The position numbers and the translations under genes are program-made. Source: Candidatus Barnesiella excrementigallinarum (lineage in GTDB: Bacteria; Bacteroidota; Bacteroidia; Bacteroidales; Barnesiellaceae). From it: a stretch of DNA of 64,000 nt. The DNA lies in the NCBI GenBank assembly GCA_019114445.1, contig DXFL01000023.1, positions 213,852 through 277,851 of the forward strand. The letters are read 5' to 3'. The notes below the pieces were generated by a model that was not told the DNA's origin, did no database searches, and worked only from the letters and a program-made list of their open reading frames with translations. Shown one piece after another: positions 18,078 to 27,894 of the stretch. Position 1 is the stretch's first letter. Every line of letters begins with the position of its first letter.

Positions 18078-21000
18078 TTAAAAGTCAAATACTACACCGA
18101 ACATATACGAACGAGATTGAGGATAATTACCCTCATCGATACCGATAAACAAGTTGTTGGATTCCGTTCCAATCCGCTTACCTACCTCAGGATCCAGTCC
18201 CGTATATTTTGTTATCGTAAACAAGTTGCTTGCCGAAACATACAGTTTAAGCCCCTGTATCGACGATCTTTTACAAAAGTCTTTCGAGAAGGTATAGCTC
18301 AATTGTATATTCTTCAAACGGAAGTAAGAACCATCTTCTATGTAAAAATCGGAATTGCGGAAATTCACTTCATTCCTTGCCTGATCGGAACTCGGAGCCG
18401 GAACTGTCCCCGTCAGGTTGGGACCCCAATTGTCGCGATAAGTAGGATTATTGGGATCTCCTACCGGACGATATACTTTATCATAATAATCCGCAGCCAC
18501 ATTGGTTATGCTCGTCCCTGTAAAAGCTCCATTCTGGTTGACCGACGAATATTGGAAATATTTCATTACATTATACAATTCATTGCCGGCAACCCCTTGA
18601 AACATCATGGACAAATCGAATCCCTTATACCCCAATTCGATATTCAACCCGTAGTAGAAATCGGGGTGAGGCGACCCGATGAAAGTGCGGTCGTTATCGT
18701 CGATGACATTATCTCCATTTATATCTACGAATTTCATATCGCCGGGATTGTATTTACGAGTCGACGCAAAAACAGGAACCAACACATTGCCCTCTTCATC
18801 AAAGTCCGAGGCTTGCAACACGCCATCGGTTTTCCAACCGTAGAAGCAGGCGATGGGAGCATTCAACACGGTACGGTTTACGTATCCGAGAGGCGTGGGA
18901 TTTCCCAAATTACCGCCCAAAATAGGTTCACCTACGGCACCCAACGATAAGATATTGTTTTTCACGTGCGAAATATTACCGCCTATTTCATATCGGAAAT
19001 CGCCATAATTATCTCTATACGAAACTTGTATTTCAAAGCCCTTGTTCCTTACACTTCCGGCATTCTGCATAGGAGTATTGGGATATCCCGCACTATATAC
19101 GATGGGCACTTGAATCAACATATCGCGAGTATCCTTGACAAAATATTCAAACGACGATGTGATTTTGTTGTTCCACAAATTAAAATCGATACCGGCACTC
19201 CACGACTCGGTCCGCTCCCACAAAATATCGGGATTTCCGTACTGAACAATCGACATACCCGGCGTGATAGAAGGTGTACCCACACCATATATGTAGTTAT
19301 TGGAACCTGTCAATCCTACCAAATTCATGTATTCAAAGTTACTGATACGGTTATTTCCTAATTGCCCCCAACCAGCTCTCAGTTTTAACAGGCTAATCCA
19401 GTCGACATCTTTCATAAATGCCTCTTCATTGATTTTCCACCCTAACGAGGCACTCGGAAATATTCCCCAACGATTGCTTTTCGCAAAACGAGAAGATGCG
19501 TCGGCGCGGAAATTGGCTTGGAACAGATAGCGGCCGGCATAATCGTAGCTCAACCGGCCCAAAATACCCAGTGCCGTCCAACCGGTCGAATAACCGGTCC
19601 CGTTCTTACTAAAATTGGCAAAACTAAGCGAATCGTACCAATCGTCATAACCGCCATATCCCGTTCCCGAAAAAGAGTTATTCTCATAAGCTTGGGTCTC
19701 CATTGTTTGACCTACCATTATATTCAAGTTGTGTTTACCGAAACTGTCGATATAAGTCAAAATGTTATCCCAACTGAAATTCTTTGTCGTGGTAGGATTA
19801 CGCGCCACATCGTATTTTATGGTCCCCACGGCCTCGGGATTGGCATTATATCGGTTAAATTGGTCTATATCTGTGGCATAATATGCATACGATGCCCGGG
19901 AAGTAAAATTCAATTCCTTAATGATTTGCCAATTCAAGTTCAACTGGCCAATCACATTGTCGTTAAATTTATCGTACGATGCTCTACGCAATTGCTCTAC
20001 GGGTGTTCCCCATGTATAGCCGCCCGATGTATCGAAGACCGGGGTCAACGGATTGAAATTGATGGCAGACTTTATCGTACTCCAACTTCCTTCGGGTACT
20101 ACCCGTGTATCGACGTGTGTATACGACAAATTCGTCCCCAACGACAAATTATCCAATAACTTGACATTCAATTTCGAGTTGAACGACTTGCGATCATACC
20201 CCGACTCTTTTACAATACCCTCGGTATTGGTCCAGTTACCACTCAAATAATAATTCAACTTATCGGTACCTCCATATATCGACAAGGTTGTTTTAAACAT
20301 GGGTGCCGCAGGATTATAGATCTCGTCCCACCAATCTTCGCCATTTTCTACCAACCCGCTGAATTCGGGATTCAACACCAATGCTCCCGATTCGTCTTTC
20401 ATGGTTTTTGAATATTGGTTATCTACATAATCCTCAAAAAACACAAACTCTTCTTTCGACAAAATACTCGGTTTTTTAGCAGCCTCTTGAAAACCTACAT
20501 ACGAGCTAAAATTAATATTAAACCGTTTTTTACTTTTACTTCCGTCTTTCGTAGTGATCAATACGACACCGTTAGCGGCACGAGAACCATAAATGGCAGC
20601 CGACGAAGCATCTTTCAAAATCTCGATAGAAGCAATATCGTCGGGAGAGATAAAGTCGATGTTATCCATCGGCATACCGTCAACGACATACAAAGGATCC
20701 GAGTTGTTGATGGTACCCATACCCCGGATACGTATCGAAGTCGAAGAACCCGGAGCACCTGAGTTTTGAACGACTTCTACACCCGGAGCCCTACCTTGCA
20801 GAGCTTGAACCACATTGGTCACCGGCATAGCCGAAACATCGTCGGCATCAATAGAAGAAATAGAACCGGTCAAATCGGATTTCTTTTGTACACCATATCC
20901 GATAACGACCACTTCGTCCAAGTCTTGAATCGAATTTACCAGAGCTACGGTCAACTCTTGCATATCCTTATTCCACCCGATCGTCTTCGATGAATATCCC

Positions 21001-21224
21001 ACATAACTGACCACCAATTGAGCCGACTCCAACTCGGTAGAGATACGGAAATTACCATCTATATCGGTTATGGTCGAGTGTTTCCCTCCATTGACCAATA
21101 CCGCCGCTCCGGTCAACGGTTCTTTGGTATCGTTATCGATAACGACACCTTTTATTGTATGAGCCGACAACGAAAACGACATCACACAAAAAAGTCCTAT
21201 TATAAAAAATTTTATTCGTAACAT
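18078..21224 (-). CDS. SusC/RagA-family TonB-dependent outer-membrane transporter
   Basis: Imports oligosaccharides produced at the cell surface. After the signal peptide (MLRIKFFIIGLFCVMSFSLSA) come a carboxypeptidase-regulatory-like domain (KGVVIDNDTKEPLTGAAVLV), a TonB box region (DLDEVVVIGYGVQKKSDLTG), a plug domain (RAPGVEVVQNSGAPG; ASIEILKDASSAAIYGSRAA) and a long beta-barrel ending SRSYMFGVVFDF. An in-frame ATG exists 57 nt upstream, but the start at 21224 begins a clean signal peptide, so I used it. There is no STN domain, so it should not signal through an anti-sigma factor, in contrast to the second SusC at 62038. Confidence 0.95.
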   Translation of the reverse strand: MLRIKFFIIGLFCVMSFSLSAHTIKGVVIDNDTKEPLTGAAVLVNGGKHSTITDIDGNFRISTELESAQLVVSYVGYSSKTIGWNKDMQELTVALVNSIQDLDEVVVIGYGVQKKSDLTGSISSIDADDVSAMPVTNVVQALQGRAPGVEVVQNSGAPGSSTSIRIRGMGTINNSDPLYVVDGMPMDNIDFISPDDIASIEILKDASSAAIYGSRAANGVVLITTKDGSKSKKRFNINFSSYVGFQEAAKKPSILSKEEFVFFEDYVDNQYSKTMKDESGALVLNPEFSGLVENGEDWWDEIYNPAAPMFKTTLSIYGGTDKLNYYLSGNWTNTEGIVKESGYDRKSFNSKLNVKLLDNLSLGTNLSYTHVDTRVVPEGSWSTIKSAINFNPLTPVFDTSGGYTWGTPVEQLRRASYDKFNDNVIGQLNLNWQIIKELNFTSRASYAYYATDIDQFNRYNANPEAVGTIKYDVARNPTTTKNFSWDNILTYIDSFGKHNLNIMVGQTMETQAYENNSFSGTGYGGYDDWYDSLSFANFSKNGTGYSTGWTALGILGRLSYDYAGRYLFQANFRADASSRFAKSNRWGIFPSASLGWKINEEAFMKDVDWISLLKLRAGWGQLGNNRISNFEYMNLVGLTGSNNYIYGVGTPSITPGMSIVQYGNPDILWERTESWSAGIDFNLWNNKITSSFEYFVKDTRDMLIQVPIVYSAGYPNTPMQNAGSVRNKGFEIQVSYRDNYGDFRYEIGGNISHVKNNILSLGAVGEPILGGNLGNPTPLGYVNRTVLNAPIACFYGWKTDGVLQASDFDEEGNVLVPVFASTRKYNPGDMKFVDINGDNVIDDNDRTFIGSPHPDFYYGLNIELGYKGFDLSMMFQGVAGNELYNVMKYFQYSSVNQNGAFTGTSITNVAADYYDKVYRPVGDPNNPTYRDNWGPNLTGTVPAPSSDQARNEVNFRNSDFYIEDGSYFRLKNIQLSYTFSKDFCKRSSIQGLKLYVSASNLFTITKYTGLDPEVGKRIGTESNNLFIGIDEGNYPQSRSYMFGVVFDF

Positions 21225-21239
21225 ACCTTTTGATATAAT

Positions 21240-21283
21240 TAATGCCCGCATTAATCCCTTAAAGAGAATAGATACGGGCATTA
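21240..21283 (-). other. 9-bp inverted repeat between the ELWxxDGT gene and susC
   Basis: taatgcccg (21240-21248) and cgggcatta (21275-21283) form a stem with a 26-nt loop in the 74-nt gap before susC. No U-run follows. It could act as an attenuator or a processing site that sets the ratio of the first gene to SusCD, but a structural role is unproven. Confidence 0.35.
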
Positions 21284-21298
21284 TATATTATAATTCAA

Positions 21299-23107
21299 CT
21301 ATTCGACAATAACTTTCTTACAAATGTTTGTACCATCTTCCAAAGAGACTACCATTAGATAAAGTCCCGACGGATATGTTACCACGGAAATCTGAGTTGT
21401 TGCTCCGGATTCCATCACTTGCGCACCTTGTACATTAAATAATTTCACGCTTGTTACAGCTTGTTCCGATTCGATATTGATTACATCGTTCGATACGGTC
21501 GGATAAATTTTCACATTCGATGCGGTTACCGACGTTACACTTCCGGGATCGCCGCCGGCTACAATATAGCGATACAGCGCTTTGGTTCCCATCGAGGCGA
21601 AATAGAGGTTTTCATTGATATTCATCAAAGAGTGCATATTTCCATTTTCGGGGAGGTCGACAACCTTTGCCGGGGCAGCATCGGGAGAATCCATACACCA
21701 CAACTCCATATTACTGTCGGCATCTTGTGCTACAAAAAACATTTTTGTTCCTACATTTTCAAACCAACTGCTATTATCCCGCTGGTTGCCTTTGAAGATT
21801 TCAGTTCCACACCAATGCATCGAATATTGTAAATTGGACAAAGTAGCCAAATCCAACCGCCACAAACTATATCCCGAAGCATACTCCGTTTCGTCACCTT
21901 CCAAGAAATAACCGCCATTGGCCTGCATAAACAAGAAGTCGCCATACATATGGAAGTTGCTGGGCCACGAAGACAAATAAGCATTACCGCCCCAATGGTT
22001 AACATCTACCAACGAACGAGGATTTACACCTTCTTCGATAGGTTGCGACAAGTCAAAAATACAAGGTTCTACATTGTGTACGCCATCGTCGGCTCGGAAA
22101 TAAAGTACATCGCCGTACGATCTACCGCAAGCAAACTGTGTACCGGTTGGGAGACCATTGGTTTCGCCCTTAGCGAAATCGAAACCGATCCATTTTGTTC
22201 CTTCGGCAGTTCCATCGGATACCCAAATTTCGCTACCCATATCTGTGGTTCCGGTAACCTCGGCTACGGTTTCTGCACGGAATACGACCCACTTGTTATT
22301 CACCGGTGTAAGCCAGTCAATAGCAGCCGATGCGGTTTGGAACGATTCGCCGGGAGTAGCCTTAGGATTGATATTCTTCACGGCTTTCGTTCCTTCAGGA
22401 GTACCATCTGATACATATAATGTTTCATTCATCTCCAAATTGTACCCTACATAGAATGCCAAGCCATTAGCCTCTACAATCACACCGGCATCGCCGTCGT
22501 AATTGTTCTGGCGGGTCGGATTTTTACCCAAACGGATTGTCCCCTCTTCGGTTCCATCGGAAATCCACAACCATTTTTCGGGGTCGATACCTATTGTAGG
22601 AACAAACTCGCTCTCTTCGTCCATGGCAAAGAACATGACTTTATCCTGATATTTAGACAAGCCAAACGGGCTACTACCCATTTCGCCCGGATAAATATCT
22701 TTTACCATTTTCGTACCGGCCTCGGTTCCGTCAGATACCCACAACTCGGCTCCGGCTTCCGAAGTTTCGGCTACGAAATAAACTTTATTCCCCACAACAG
22801 TCAAATAGGAAGGATTAGAACCAACGGCTCCTATATTAATATCCTTTACCATTTTTGTCGTTTCGGGGGTCAGACCCGATACCCACAACTCATCACCCTC
22901 TTCGGCAGTCTTAGCCGTAAAGAATATCAAATTATTATCGGTCTTTACAATAGGTTTTTTATTTTGGGTGATGTTATCAATCCCTTCTGAAGTAAGTTCT
23001 ACACCTTCGGGGGTCAATGCGATCATGCCTTCCGGCAACACAACGTCAGCAGCAGATCCTGCAAAAACTGAACACAATGCAACTGCAATAGTAAAATACT
23101 TATTCAT
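21299..23107 (-). CDS. ELWxxDGT-repeat secreted protein with T9SS sorting tail
   Basis: About 602 aa. Signal peptide MNKYFTIAVALCSVFAGSAA, then at least five repeats of the form ELWVSDGTEAGTKMVKDI (variants LWISDGTEEGTIRL, LYVSDGTPEGTKAVKNI, EIWVSDGTAEGTKWIG), which suggest a beta-propeller. A T9SS type A tail ends GLYLMVVSLEDG and KKVIVE. The start at 23107 was chosen over the in-frame ATG 102 nt upstream because a signal peptide begins there and the upstream ATG would lie beyond the predicted transcription start. No catalytic motif is visible; a surface binding or scaffolding role is inferred. It is the promoter-proximal gene of the susCD operon, an unusual position. Confidence 0.87.
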   Translation of the reverse strand: MNKYFTIAVALCSVFAGSAADVVLPEGMIALTPEGVELTSEGIDNITQNKKPIVKTDNNLIFFTAKTAEEGDELWVSGLTPETTKMVKDINIGAVGSNPSYLTVVGNKVYFVAETSEAGAELWVSDGTEAGTKMVKDIYPGEMGSSPFGLSKYQDKVMFFAMDEESEFVPTIGIDPEKWLWISDGTEEGTIRLGKNPTRQNNYDGDAGVIVEANGLAFYVGYNLEMNETLYVSDGTPEGTKAVKNINPKATPGESFQTASAAIDWLTPVNNKWVVFRAETVAEVTGTTDMGSEIWVSDGTAEGTKWIGFDFAKGETNGLPTGTQFACGRSYGDVLYFRADDGVHNVEPCIFDLSQPIEEGVNPRSLVDVNHWGGNAYLSSWPSNFHMYGDFLFMQANGGYFLEGDETEYASGYSLWRLDLATLSNLQYSMHWCGTEIFKGNQRDNSSWFENVGTKMFFVAQDADSNMELWCMDSPDAAPAKVVDLPENGNMHSLMNINENLYFASMGTKALYRYIVAGGDPGSVTSVTASNVKIYPTVSNDVINIESEQAVTSVKLFNVQGAQVMESGATTQISVVTYPSGLYLMVVSLEDGTNICKKVIVE

Positions 23108-23150
23108 GATATAGATTTTTAGATTAGTATTTGTTGTTATTAATCTGTTA

Positions 23151-23207
23151 CAAATATATGACGCATCATACTCATACAAAATGTACGAAATATGGGTTTT
23201 GATGTAC
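23151..23207 (-). promoter_or_regulatory. promoter/operator B of the four-promoter PUL regulon
   Basis: On the minus strand: -7 TATATTTG (23151-23158), 18-nt spacer, -33 TTTG (23177-23180), abutted by ATGTAC repeats (plus-strand 23181 and 23202), 21-bp period. This is the best consensus match of the four sites. Its position drives the ELWxxDGT-susCD-GH30 operon. Confidence 0.78.
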
Positions 23208-23341
23208 AAAATATTGGATTATGCCATTTATGAGTTCTGTAACAGGAATAAACACGAAACAAGCGCAATCCTTTTCTACAAAACATCAACTTCCTCATAC
23301 ATAAACCGGGGGCTTCCTACATCTAAATTTTATTCCCCAGA

Positions 23342-25276
23342 TCACCAAAAAGAGCTGAATGTAAACGATTTTCCCTCCAATCTATTTAAAACCACATTCA
23401 TGAAATATTCGACATCGCCGTGGCTCTTTTCATTCCCGTAAATATCGATATGTTTATGAACGACAGGGAGTAAAGCCTGAGATTTACCCAAATCGATATT
23501 CAATAGAATTTGCATGGTTATCTTATTTACCGCTGTATTACCCGACAACATTCCGGCTTCCAATATTCGTCGCGAATCGTCATCGCCAAAGCAATCATAG
23601 GCTGCCCCCGCCAAGTACAACTTTGCCGGTTCATACTCGATGGAAAATATCTTTTGTGCCAAAACCGCCTTATATTCCGATAGATCTTTTCTCGAAACGA
23701 ACAGGCCCAATGCGGCCCAATAATTGACAATATCATTGTTATCGTCCAGCAGCATTATCTGCTCGGGAATTACCGTTTTTCCCATTCCGCTCAACATAGC
23801 TGCATGAAGAACTTGCTCCACCGGATAGATTGACTCATTCTGCCGGAGTGTATAAGGAATATAACGGTCGGCATATTGCGCATAACTGTATTCCGGGATA
23901 AAATGGGCATCGCGGGTTTCGATTATCCGGGCTTCCATCTTTTCCCGGAAATGCGACAGGAGGTCGGCATATTCAGGATTATCCGCAAGATTTTCCATTT
24001 CCCACTTGTCCCGATTCAAATCATACAGATACTCGGCTTCACGAGGTTGCATAATAGCCGCTTGCCCCTCATTCATCAAGCCCTGTGCAAAGTCTTTCCG
24101 CATGATCTTTTGGATATCGCCATGATCGTAATAGGTCATCCACCGCACCCACGGTTGGTGGCAGGTAAATACCCGGGTATAGATATAGCGGCCATCTGTC
24201 ACCGAACGCGATAATTCATTATTCGAGTCCAATCCGTCACAAGCGCCATAGACATACTCCTTTTCCTCTGCCACCGTGGCACCCATAAACGGTCGGCCTT
24301 CTATGTATTCGGGAATCTCAACCCCCGCCAAAGCCAAAACAGTAGCGCCAAAATCTTCGAAACTTACCAAACGATCGGTTATCACCCCACTGCCCCACGG
24401 CGACAAGTGTTTGTACATCTCTGGCACCCAAACGATAAACGGCACCCGGTAGCCCAACCCCAACGAACTGCCTTTCCCGCGCGGAATGCCTTCGCCGTGG
24501 TCCGAGAAACAAAATATAATTGTGCTATCCCTCAACCCTTCTTTTTCCAACCGGGCCAATATCCCTTCGAATTGCTGGTCGGTCAAAGAAATCGAATTAT
24601 ACACACGCGACATCTGTTGGCGCATTTCGGGGGTATCCCGATAAAACGAGGGCATCTCGAAAGGAGCATCCGTCGAAGTCATTCGGCTCGAATCCAACCG
24701 GTTGAGCACCTGTTTCTCATACTGTTCCCACGGGTTAGTCATTGTGCGCGACTGGTGACTGTGAGGACTGTTGAATACGGCAAAAAACGGCTGACCGGGT
24801 TTTCGTTTCCACCAACCGGCTTTCCCGGAACTTTCGTCCCACGACTCAGCAATCATCTCCTTCTCCCGGGCATTATTATAATCGGTTTTATAATTATTAC
24901 TGGTATAATAACCCGCTTCTTTCAAATATTTCGGGAATCCATGTACAAAATCGGGAATCGGATACTGGCTTCTATGGTTACCGGTACCCATCGTAGTAGG
25001 GGTCATTCCCGTAATCAAACAAAAACGGCTCGGCGAAGAGACCGTCCCGGTCGAAAAGGCCGACGTAAAGCGCACTCCCTCGGCCGCCAACCGATCCATC
25101 GTAGGTGTCTTGGCCAACGAATCGCCATAACACCCTATAAATTGAGGCGATGTATCTTCATAAGTCAGCCAAAGGATATTGGGACGTGGCGTTGCCTCCT
25201 GACGATCGGCCGCCACGACACCGAATGTACCTGCCAAAAACACAGGTATACAACCTATACAAGATTTCCCTTTCAT
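23342..25276 (-). CDS. S1-family sulfatase, serine type (N-sulfoglucosamine sulfohydrolase-like)
   Basis: A 644-aa secreted sulfatase. RPNILWLTYEDTSPQFIGCYG begins the alkaline-phosphatase-like fold; Ser80 of the SSPSR motif is the formylglycine precursor, so anaerobic maturation is expected. FCFSDHGEGIPRGKGS supplies later metal-site residues. The overall pattern matches COG3119 proteins called heparan N-sulfatase-like (S1_8-type), but true substrates vary widely. The C-terminal 170 residues are a helical HEAT-like extension. It is closely similar to the N-terminal two-thirds of the next gene upstream in the operon (25283-27892): a tandem duplicate, separated by 6 nt. Confidence 0.92.
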   Translation of the reverse strand: MKGKSCIGCIPVFLAGTFGVVAADRQEATPRPNILWLTYEDTSPQFIGCYGDSLAKTPTMDRLAAEGVRFTSAFSTGTVSSPSRFCLITGMTPTTMGTGNHRSQYPIPDFVHGFPKYLKEAGYYTSNNYKTDYNNAREKEMIAESWDESSGKAGWWKRKPGQPFFAVFNSPHSHQSRTMTNPWEQYEKQVLNRLDSSRMTSTDAPFEMPSFYRDTPEMRQQMSRVYNSISLTDQQFEGILARLEKEGLRDSTIIFCFSDHGEGIPRGKGSSLGLGYRVPFIVWVPEMYKHLSPWGSGVITDRLVSFEDFGATVLALAGVEIPEYIEGRPFMGATVAEEKEYVYGACDGLDSNNELSRSVTDGRYIYTRVFTCHQPWVRWMTYYDHGDIQKIMRKDFAQGLMNEGQAAIMQPREAEYLYDLNRDKWEMENLADNPEYADLLSHFREKMEARIIETRDAHFIPEYSYAQYADRYIPYTLRQNESIYPVEQVLHAAMLSGMGKTVIPEQIMLLDDNNDIVNYWAALGLFVSRKDLSEYKAVLAQKIFSIEYEPAKLYLAGAAYDCFGDDDSRRILEAGMLSGNTAVNKITMQILLNIDLGKSQALLPVVHKHIDIYGNEKSHGDVEYFMNVVLNRLEGKSFTFSSFW

Positions 25277-25282
25277 CTTATT

Positions 25283-27892
25283 TTATTTCGACACGAATTT
25301 CATTACCGATTTATACATCTTATCTCCTACCGACTGCTTTACACTCAGCAAAAGAGGTGATTGATCTCCGGGGGCATTACACTCTAACGTCCAGCTATTT
25401 ACACCTATATTCACATCGGAAAACATTTGGCGACACAAACAGCGGCCAGCCATATCATACACATCGACATACACCCGGCTTGGCGATGTCGTCTCCAATG
25501 CGACATAAACCCGGCCCGTTTCGCACATCACATTCACCAATTCAAACCCGACATTTCCCTCAGGAGCATTTACTGCCGAACTCTCTACCGGCACCAACTG
25601 CCAAACAAAATGTTGCTTACCATTCCACTCCCATTGAGAGATGGCAGCACCTTCGTTTTTCGATTGCGAATTCACTTGCAACGGACGACCGGTCGCCTTG
25701 TTTTCCAAAAAGAAGCCATTGCGATATTGCCGTAAATTCCATAACTGAGCATCGTTACCGGCAAACTCGCTCAAAACGGGGCGTATCCCATTTCCCACAG
25801 CTCCGTTCATAGTCAACACTTTTCCAGACCGGTAATGCCGAACAACGAAATATCCGTTTTCCTGTTCTTCCAAAACCCACTCGTCCGACCCGTCGTTCAA
25901 ATATGTCTGACAAGTAGAATTATCATCTTTACCATCTAAGAATCCCAGTGTCACACAATTTTTCAACCGAAGCCGCTCACCGCAAACAATCGGAGCGGAA
26001 AATGGATTTTGCAGCATATCCCGAATCAACAACTGGGCAACATTCACCGACGGAGAGGCGCAATAATTTTTATCGTTCGTTTGCCAATAACTCTTTATTT
26101 CATTAATCAGCAACTGAAAATCGGGCATTTTATCGCCCATGTCCTGAATCATCAATACCGCCTCATTAGCCAGTAAATTATTCTCTCCGCGGCTATATTC
26201 ATCGATCGTGGCCCGGGCTTCCTGATAATTGCAATACTTATACAGGAATGCCGCCAATTTCAATTTTGCGCTTTCAAAGGTCTCGGCATTGTAACAGGCG
26301 ATAACTTTTTCTTTATCGGGGACAGCCTCCTCGCCCTGCGCATAAATACCTACGGCGGCCCAATAGCGCACCAACGGATCGGTAGACGACAACCATTCGA
26401 GTTGCTGTTCTTTCACCCCCTCTTCACCCACAAGCATGGCGGCATCGACAACGGCATCGACATCGAAATTATTACGAATTTCCATCGGAGTGGAACTTGC
26501 ACTGCGACGCTGCATTTCAAATTCGGGCATAAATCCCAAATCCTTAATCGCTTTCGAATAGCGCACCATTTCACCTCGAAACTCTGCCAACAAATCGGCA
26601 TACTGCGGGTCCCCGGCTAAATTGTTCATCTCCCACTTATCGGCCTCCATATCATAAAGATATTCCAAATCAGAAGGCAAATAGGGTGCGGCTTGAACAT
26701 CGGTCAGCCCACCATCGTTCAACTCCCGGCGAATTGCCACCATGATATCCGAATTATAAGCATAACCGGTTGTCCTCACCATAGGCAGATAGGGACAAAA
26801 CACACGAGTATATATATACCGACCCTTGATTACCGACCGGTCTATACCCGGAGAATCGTCGATTCTATTTCTCGACCCGTGAATATATTCCTGACCATCG
26901 GTCGACGGGTCAAAAATCGGTTTCCCGTTCATATACTCAGGGATTTCAACTCCCGCCAGTTGCAATATGGTAGGCGCCAAATCTTCAAAGCAAATTTGCC
27001 GATCGGTCACGACCGAACTCTCGAAAGGATTCAGATGCCGCCACTTTTCGGGGAACCATACGATAAACGGCACCCGATAGCCCATACCTATTGCCGTGGT
27101 TTTCCCGCGCGGTATGCCTTCGCCATGATCGGCAAACACAAAAACAATCGTATTTTCGTCCAAGCCGTCGGCCTTTAACTCGTCCAACCGCTCTTCGATA
27201 AGCTGGTCGGTATAATTAATGCAATTTTGCATCCGAGCCATCAATAGTTGCGACTCCGCTCCCGCCTTGTAAAAATCGGGGACCAAAGCCTCTTGCGGTG
27301 ATGTCACCCGATCGGCATCCAAAAATGCATAGACATCGGTCAAATACGAAGCATAATCGTTGCGCGACACATAACTTTGATGTGAATACATGATATTAAA
27401 GACGCTGAAAAACGGCTGCCCCGAAGGACGATTGCGCCAATGTGCCACCGACGAAGATTCATTCCAAGCGTCGGAGATAAAGGTCGCATTCGACACATTG
27501 TAATCGGTCTTCACATTGTTCGATGTATAATACCCGGCTTGTCGCAAATAATACGGGAAGGCCTTGACATCGGCCGGTACGGCTCGTTCGTAACGATGGT
27601 TATTCGTGCCCAATACATTTACGTCCATTCCTGTAATCAAACAGCTACGCGATGGCGACGACACCGTGCTGTTGGAATAAGCTCTGCTGAATCGCACCCC
27701 TCCGGGATCGTTAGCCAAAGCATCCATCGCTGGGGTATGGGCACCTTCGTTGCCATAACAGCCAATAAAATGTGGCGACGTATCTTCATACGTCAACCAA
27801 AGGATATTGGGACGGTCGGCCTCTTCGCCCGATGCCATGCCTGTAAATGCGAGGCACGTCATGGGAAACACGAACAATCGTTGCGCTTTCAT
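25283..27892 (-). CDS. S1-family sulfatase fused to ricin-type lectin domain and T9SS tail
   Basis: An 869-aa sulfatase paralogous to the adjacent downstream gene. Ser78 in SSPSR is the formylglycine site; FVFADHGEGIPRGKTT is shared with the paralogue. After the HEAT-like helical region comes a ricin-B/beta-trefoil-like segment (about 640-780; GYFVVRHYRSGKVLTM, LWNLRQYRNGFFLENK, QHFVWQLVPV). The final ~80 residues are a T9SS sorting domain (VYVDVYDMAGRCLC). The lectin and tail suggest a surface-anchored version of an activity that the paralogue may carry out in the periplasm. It begins 2 nt after the preceding SGNH gene. Confidence 0.9.
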   Translation of the reverse strand: MKAQRLFVFPMTCLAFTGMASGEEADRPNILWLTYEDTSPHFIGCYGNEGAHTPAMDALANDPGGVRFSRAYSNSTVSSPSRSCLITGMDVNVLGTNNHRYERAVPADVKAFPYYLRQAGYYTSNNVKTDYNVSNATFISDAWNESSSVAHWRNRPSGQPFFSVFNIMYSHQSYVSRNDYASYLTDVYAFLDADRVTSPQEALVPDFYKAGAESQLLMARMQNCINYTDQLIEERLDELKADGLDENTIVFVFADHGEGIPRGKTTAIGMGYRVPFIVWFPEKWRHLNPFESSVVTDRQICFEDLAPTILQLAGVEIPEYMNGKPIFDPSTDGQEYIHGSRNRIDDSPGIDRSVIKGRYIYTRVFCPYLPMVRTTGYAYNSDIMVAIRRELNDGGLTDVQAAPYLPSDLEYLYDMEADKWEMNNLAGDPQYADLLAEFRGEMVRYSKAIKDLGFMPEFEMQRRSASSTPMEIRNNFDVDAVVDAAMLVGEEGVKEQQLEWLSSTDPLVRYWAAVGIYAQGEEAVPDKEKVIACYNAETFESAKLKLAAFLYKYCNYQEARATIDEYSRGENNLLANEAVLMIQDMGDKMPDFQLLINEIKSYWQTNDKNYCASPSVNVAQLLIRDMLQNPFSAPIVCGERLRLKNCVTLGFLDGKDDNSTCQTYLNDGSDEWVLEEQENGYFVVRHYRSGKVLTMNGAVGNGIRPVLSEFAGNDAQLWNLRQYRNGFFLENKATGRPLQVNSQSKNEGAAISQWEWNGKQHFVWQLVPVESSAVNAPEGNVGFELVNVMCETGRVYVALETTSPSRVYVDVYDMAGRCLCRQMFSDVNIGVNSWTLECNAPGDQSPLLLSVKQSVGDKMYKSVMKFVSK

Positions 27893-27894
27893 AC

